A DNA stretch of 64,000 nt from Citrobacter amalonaticus (lineage in GTDB: Bacteria > Pseudomonadota > Gammaproteobacteria > Enterobacterales > Enterobacteriaceae), in the NCBI GenBank assembly GCA_028994555.1, contig JARDVN010000001.1:1550001-1614000 (forward strand), in the 5' to 3' direction. Under the pieces are notes generated by a model. That model saw only the letters and a list, made by a program, of their open reading frames with translations. It was not told the DNA's origin and searched no databases. This document shows positions 60,267-64,000 of the stretch, piece by piece; the stretch's first letter is position 1; each line of letters starts with the position of its first letter. The position numbers and the translations under genes are program-made.

Positions 60267-60697
60267 ATTCCTTCCTCGATCGGGTGCTCCTCACGGCAGC
60301 GTCCCAGTTCATCGACCAGGCTGGTCAGGCCGCGGTGCCCGCACTCCAGCGCCTGAACACGAAATGCTTCGCTGCTGAGTCCTTCGCGATCCAGCACCAT
60401 CTCCAGCAGCAGTTGCAGGTTAGTACCCGTGATCACTTCCCGGCCGGGTTTCAGCATCGCCAGCGTAGAGGCGACGCGAAACGGCGTGCCGCCGAGCAGG
60501 TCGGTCAGGAAAACGATATCTTCCTCGCCGTCCAGTTGTTCAATCGCCTGCTCAAGCTGTGAGGTGAGCAGTGCGGTGGTGGAGGTTTCCGGAAAATCGA
60601 TGGCGATAAACTGCGACTGCTCGCCGAGGATCTGTTTCATCGCTTTTTCCATACCGCTGGCAAACCCACCGTGCCCCGTCAAAATAATACCTAACAT
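60263..60697 (-). CDS. agaF: PTS N-acetylgalactosamine transporter subunit IIA, AgaF
   Basis: AgaF is the IIA phosphocarrier, 144 aa from the ATG at 60697. The phosphorylated histidine is residue 9 in LTGHGGFASGM, and FLTDLLGGTPF is conserved. It is the only IIA in the cluster and probably serves both the AgaVWE and AgaBCD permeases. Confidence 0.93.
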   Translation of the reverse strand: MLGIILTGHGGFASGMEKAMKQILGEQSQFIAIDFPETSTTALLTSQLEQAIEQLDGEEDIVFLTDLLGGTPFRVASTLAMLKPGREVITGTNLQLLLEMVLDREGLSSEAFRVQALECGHRGLTSLVDELGRCREEHPIEEGI

Positions 60698-60713
60698 CGA
60701 AGACCTCTTTGCT

Positions 60714-61595
60714 TTACAGGAAGTGACAGAACTTGCCGACAACACCCAGTACCACGGTGATACCGATAAGGCGCAGCGGACTCCAGCCGCGACGGACCAA
60801 CCAGAACATCGTCAGGGTATAGACCAGCGGTAAAAAAAGCGGGCATCAGTTTGTCGATAACGTCTGTCTGGAGCTTGACGACCGCATCACCCGCCTTGAT
60901 TTCGAGCGTAGTGTTCAGACGCACATAGGTCGCCACGAGCGCGCCAATGACCGTCATCCCGACGATAGACGCCGCGTGACCCACTTTCTTCGTATTGGCC
61001 TTGATGAGCGGAATGGCGGCAACCCCCCATACGATAAGCATAGTGCGCCAGGCCAAAACGCAGACCCAGATGGACCACGTTAAACAACACAATAAAGACC
61101 ACTGCGCCGAGGATGGAACCCTGCAAGGCCAGACTGGCCCCGATGCCGCCGCAAATAGGCAACAGCGTCAGCCAGAACATCGCATCGCCAATCCCGCCGA
61201 GCGGCGCGCCAACGGCAATTTTGGTGCTCTGAATACTGTTAACATCCTGCTTTGAGCGCTCCATCGCCAGAATGATGCCAATGACAAATGTCACCAGGAA
61301 AGGGTGAGTATTGAAGAAACCCATGTGGCCTTTCATGGCGCGCGCCAGGTCGCGTTTGTTGGTGTGGATCTTTTTCAGCGCAGGCAGCAGCCCGTATAGC
61401 CACCCGGAAGCCTGCATACGTTCATAGTTAAATGACGCCTGCAATAGCATGGAACGCCAGGCCACCCGGTTGATATCTTTTTTTAGTCAGCTCTGCGCCA
61501 ATATTTTGATCTTCATAGATGTTTTCGTTTACGCCGGAAAGCAGCGTTTCTTCGCTGTCGGAAACAGTCGGAAGAGTTTGTTGATTAGATGCCAT
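60714..61595 (-). CDS. agaE: PTS N-acetylgalactosamine transporter subunit IID, AgaE (three frameshifts in this sequence)
   Basis: AgaE is the IID subunit for GalNAc. It starts MASNQQTLPTVSDSEETLLS at 61595. Extra bases lie in T run 61478-61484 (after ELTKK), C run 61023-61028 (after YRMG) and A run 60832-60838 (after LMPAF). With all removed it has 292 aa, ending VVGKFCHFL, the family length. It overlaps agaW by 11 bp. Confidence 0.9.
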
Positions 61596-62364
61596 CTTCG
61601 AATTCCTCTTTCTGGGCCGCAGGTTGGGTCGGTTCGGGAGATTTACGCAGCAGGTCGATCAGCGCCATGGCCAGTGCCGCAGCGGCAATCGCCAGTACCG
61701 GCAGCTTGAGCCAGGCGGCTCCCACGAAGCCGATGATAAAGTAAGGGATATAGACGTTTTTCATCATGATTTTCAGCAGTACGGCAAAGCCGATGGCTGG
61801 CATGATGCCGCCCGCGACGCCGAGTCCGTCAATCAGCCGTTCCGGCAGAACATCAATGGCCGTTTTCGCGTGCTCTGCGCCGAAGTAAATCGGCAGGAAT
61901 GCACACAGAAAATAGAAAATCCCCAGAGCCAGTAACGCCAGATAGTTGACCCGTTCAATGCCTGCGGTGTCGGCATTTGCCGCCATGCGATCGCAGCGGG
62001 ACATCACCCCGGACATCACGGAGAACAGGAACGTAATCCCCATCTGGACTGCCACGGCAAACGGCACGGCGACGCCCACGGCGACATCCGGTTTCACCCC
62101 TGTTGTAATGGCGAACGTCGTACCCACGATGGTGCCGATAATGACGTTTGGCGGTTGTGCACCCGCCAGCGGCGCGAGTCCCATCCACACCAGTTCCAGC
62201 GTACCGCCGGTTAAAATACCGGTGTGCAGATCGCCCAGAATCAGGCCGACCAGCGGCCCAAGCACCACCGGGCGGTGCATGTGTGTTAATCCGTTGAACA
62301 TATCCAGGCCGGCAATAAAGGCGAGGATACCTAATGCAAAAGCCTGTAACAGACTGATTTCCAT
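61585..62364 (-). CDS. agaW: PTS N-acetylgalactosamine transporter subunit IIC, AgaW
   Basis: AgaW is the IIC channel subunit, 259 aa from the ATG at 62364 (MEISLLQAFALGILAF), with LVWMGLAPLAGAQPPNVIIG as family signature and several membrane helices. The frame is intact. Confidence 0.93.
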   Translation of the reverse strand: MEISLLQAFALGILAFIAGLDMFNGLTHMHRPVVLGPLVGLILGDLHTGILTGGTLELVWMGLAPLAGAQPPNVIIGTIVGTTFAITTGVKPDVAVGVAVPFAVAVQMGITFLFSVMSGVMSRCDRMAANADTAGIERVNYLALLALGIFYFLCAFLPIYFGAEHAKTAIDVLPERLIDGLGVAGGIMPAIGFAVLLKIMMKNVYIPYFIIGFVGAAWLKLPVLAIAAAALAMALIDLLRKSPEPTQPAAQKEEFEDGI

Positions 62365-62374
62365 GGTGAAGGCC

Positions 62375-62851
62375 TCAGATGAGTTTAAAGAGATCCTGCG
62401 CGGGTTCTGTTGGAACGCCCTGAACAAAGCATTCCACCCCGGCGGCTTTCAGGCCGTTAAACGCCGTAATATCGGTCGAGTCGACAGAGACCGTTTTGGC
62501 AACCTGCTGTTTACCATTGGCGTAGTGCATATTGCCGACGTTGATGCGTGTAACAGGAACCCCACCTTCGACCAGCCTGAGGAAATCAGCGGGGGGACTT
62601 GCAGACCAGCAAAATTTTCTGTCGGTCGGCAGCGCGGTGAATGTTGTCGATCACTTTTTTGCAGCGACCAGAAACGCACGGCGATCCCTTCTGCCAGCAC
62701 CATCTCCATCAGGTTCTGTTGCACAGTATCTTCCGCCACCTCATCGTTAGCGACCAGGACCAGATTTGCCCCCCGCAAACCCGACCCACTGCACCCCGAC
62801 CTGGCCATGAATAAGCCTTTCGTCGATACGGCTGAGTACAATATTTGGCAT
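62375..62851 (-). CDS. agaV: PTS N-acetylgalactosamine transporter subunit IIB, AgaV (three frameshifts in this sequence)
   Basis: AgaV is the IIB phosphocarrier; the histidine is in RIDERLIHGQVGVQW. Extra bases lie in C run 62769-62774 (after VGFAG), T run 62655-62660 (after SLQK) and G run 62591-62596 (after VCKSP). Removing all gives a 157-aa protein ending PAQDLFKLI. The three shifts sum to one codon, so only the middle reads wrongly. Confidence 0.9.
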
Positions 62852-62871
62852 AGCGTGTTCCTCTTTTTTTG

Positions 62872-64000
62872 TTATCCGTTTTGGGACGTTACGCCCTGGC
62901 AGGCGGCATGGTACTGCTGCAGTATGTCCTGAATATGGTTGATGATGAGTTCTCGCGGTGTGGCATTGAGATCTCCCTCGCGCACTTTCACGTACTGTAA
63001 CGGCAGATACTGGCTAATGAGCGGCAGGGGAATCGGCTCATCCGCCAGATTGCGCACCAGCCGTGCAAACGCCTCATCAATCTGGCTGTCTGGCCAGTAG
63101 TAACGCACACGATCGGAATAGCTGTAGCCGCGCGCCAGACGACGGGTATTGCCATCGCCGTGGTAGTGACTCTGCCAGTATTCCGGACGATCGAGCATGA
63201 CGCTCTCAAGGACATGACGCAGGTCGGAGCAGGCTTTTGCCGGGAGCAACTCTTCTTCGATGGCGGCCAGCGAGAACAGCGCTTCGCGCAGGGCGAAGGT
63301 TAACGCCGGGCCGACTTTCAGGATGGCAAAATGATCTTTTACTAACTGGCGCAGTGACTGCGGCGTCTGGTAGTCCGTGGAGTGCGCCTCAAAAACCAGC
63401 GTGTCATACGCTTCCACCATCTTGCTTAACGCGACGGCTTTTTGTGGCTGATAATCAATGATGTGAGTATGGTCAAACTCAACGCCGGGTTGCACGACCA
63501 GCGCGATGATACGGGGCCAGATGGCATTGAGCCCCTGCTTTTCAAAGGCGTGACGATGAGCTTCCAGCGTCGCACGCGCGGCCTCAGGCGTGGTTACCGC
63601 CAGCTCGGTCAGCGTCTCATGGGCTCCGCCCGGTACCGGCACTTCAGTGCCAATCACATAAACCAGATCAGACTCGCCAAAATGAGCAATGCAGGTCTCT
63701 TCGGCGATCTTCGCCAGACGTGCGGCACGTTCCGCGACGATGTCATCGGTCAATGGCACCGGATCGCCCTGGCAGGACATGCTGCAATCAAGGTGGATTT
63801 TTTTGAATCCGGCGGCGACATAGCTTCTGATCAGTTCGTCGGCATTGGCCATTGCCGGTTCTGCGGCCAGGTTTTGCCAACGGTTGGGGCCGAGGTGGTC
63901 ACCCCCCCAGAATCAGCTGCTCCTGAGGGAAATTAAGCGAGTCGGCCAGATGGCAGACAAAATGGCGAAAATCGGCTGGGGTCATGCCCGTGTAACCGCC
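62872..64000 (-). CDS. kbaZ: Tagatose-1,6-bisphosphate aldolase non-catalytic subunit KbaZ (5' end outside window, frameshifted)
   Basis: KbaZ (AgaZ) stabilises and activates the KbaY aldolase. About 375 of some 425 residues are visible, including [19 protein letters not shown] and [18 protein letters not shown] seventh base in the C run 63902-63908 breaks the frame at LILGG; the upstream frame reads [20 protein letters not shown] to the window edge. It is the first gene of the kbaZ-agaVWEFA group. Confidence 0.92.

Overview
The window is a contiguous stretch of a gammaproteobacterial chromosome of the Enterobacteriaceae (Escherichia/Salmonella/Citrobacter group). Almost every gene has a clear E. 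coli counterpart in the same order as the E. coli kdsC-to-agaR interval, with amino-acid differences scattered through the proteins. The complete aga cluster and the absence of a gene at the yhbX position between leuU and argG argue against E. coli K-12 itself. A Citrobacter-like organism is my best guess, but genus is inference.

Layout. 1-2305 (minus): kdsC (cut by the window edge), kdsD and yrbG. 2514-5633 (plus): mlaFEDCB, the phospholipid transport system that maintains outer-membrane lipid asymmetry. Then ibaG and murA; sfsB and ispB (minus); rplU-rpmA-yhbE-obgE (plus); dacB (minus); greA (plus) with a leader terminator; yhbY (minus); rlmE-ftsH-folP-glmM-secG-leuU (plus). argG (minus) faces the metY-rimP-nusA-infB-rbfA-truB-rpsO-pnp transcription/translation cluster. 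Next come nlpI, the short ORF yrbN, deaD and mtr. 36-48 kb holds yhbW, the ubiV/ubiU/ubiT oxygen-independent ubiquinone genes, yhbS, yhbQ, yhbP, yhbO, yraR, yraQ, dolP, diaA, yraN, lpoA and rsmI. 48.2-53.2 kb is a chaperone-usher fimbrial operon (yraHIJK type, minus). 53.7-64 kb is the N-acetylgalactosamine/galactosamine catabolic cluster (minus): kbaZ (cut by the window edge), agaV, agaW, agaE, agaF, agaA, then a promoter region with AgaR-operator matches, then agaS, kbaY, agaB, agaC, agaD and agaI.

The dominant oddity is technical. Thirty of 67 protein genes carry a +1 base inside a homopolymer run, 40 such insertions and no deletions, and removing the extra base restores a family-length protein each time. 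The affected set includes normally essential or highly conserved genes (rpsO, rpmA, pnp, truB). I read these as sequencing or assembly errors, not as pseudogenes, and I give each broken gene as one CDS spanning both frames.

Biologically, the most interesting items are a 26-nt near-exact copy of the tRNA-Leu 3' end near metY that, with leuU, brackets argG like an old integration scar; tandem ARG boxes at argG; two AgaR-operator matches upstream of agaS; a strong hairpin between kbaY and agaB; and the locus-variable fimbrial operon with a 485-bp AT-rich upstream region. I found no integrase, insertion sequence, CRISPR array, restriction or defence system, and nothing I can honestly call a new system.
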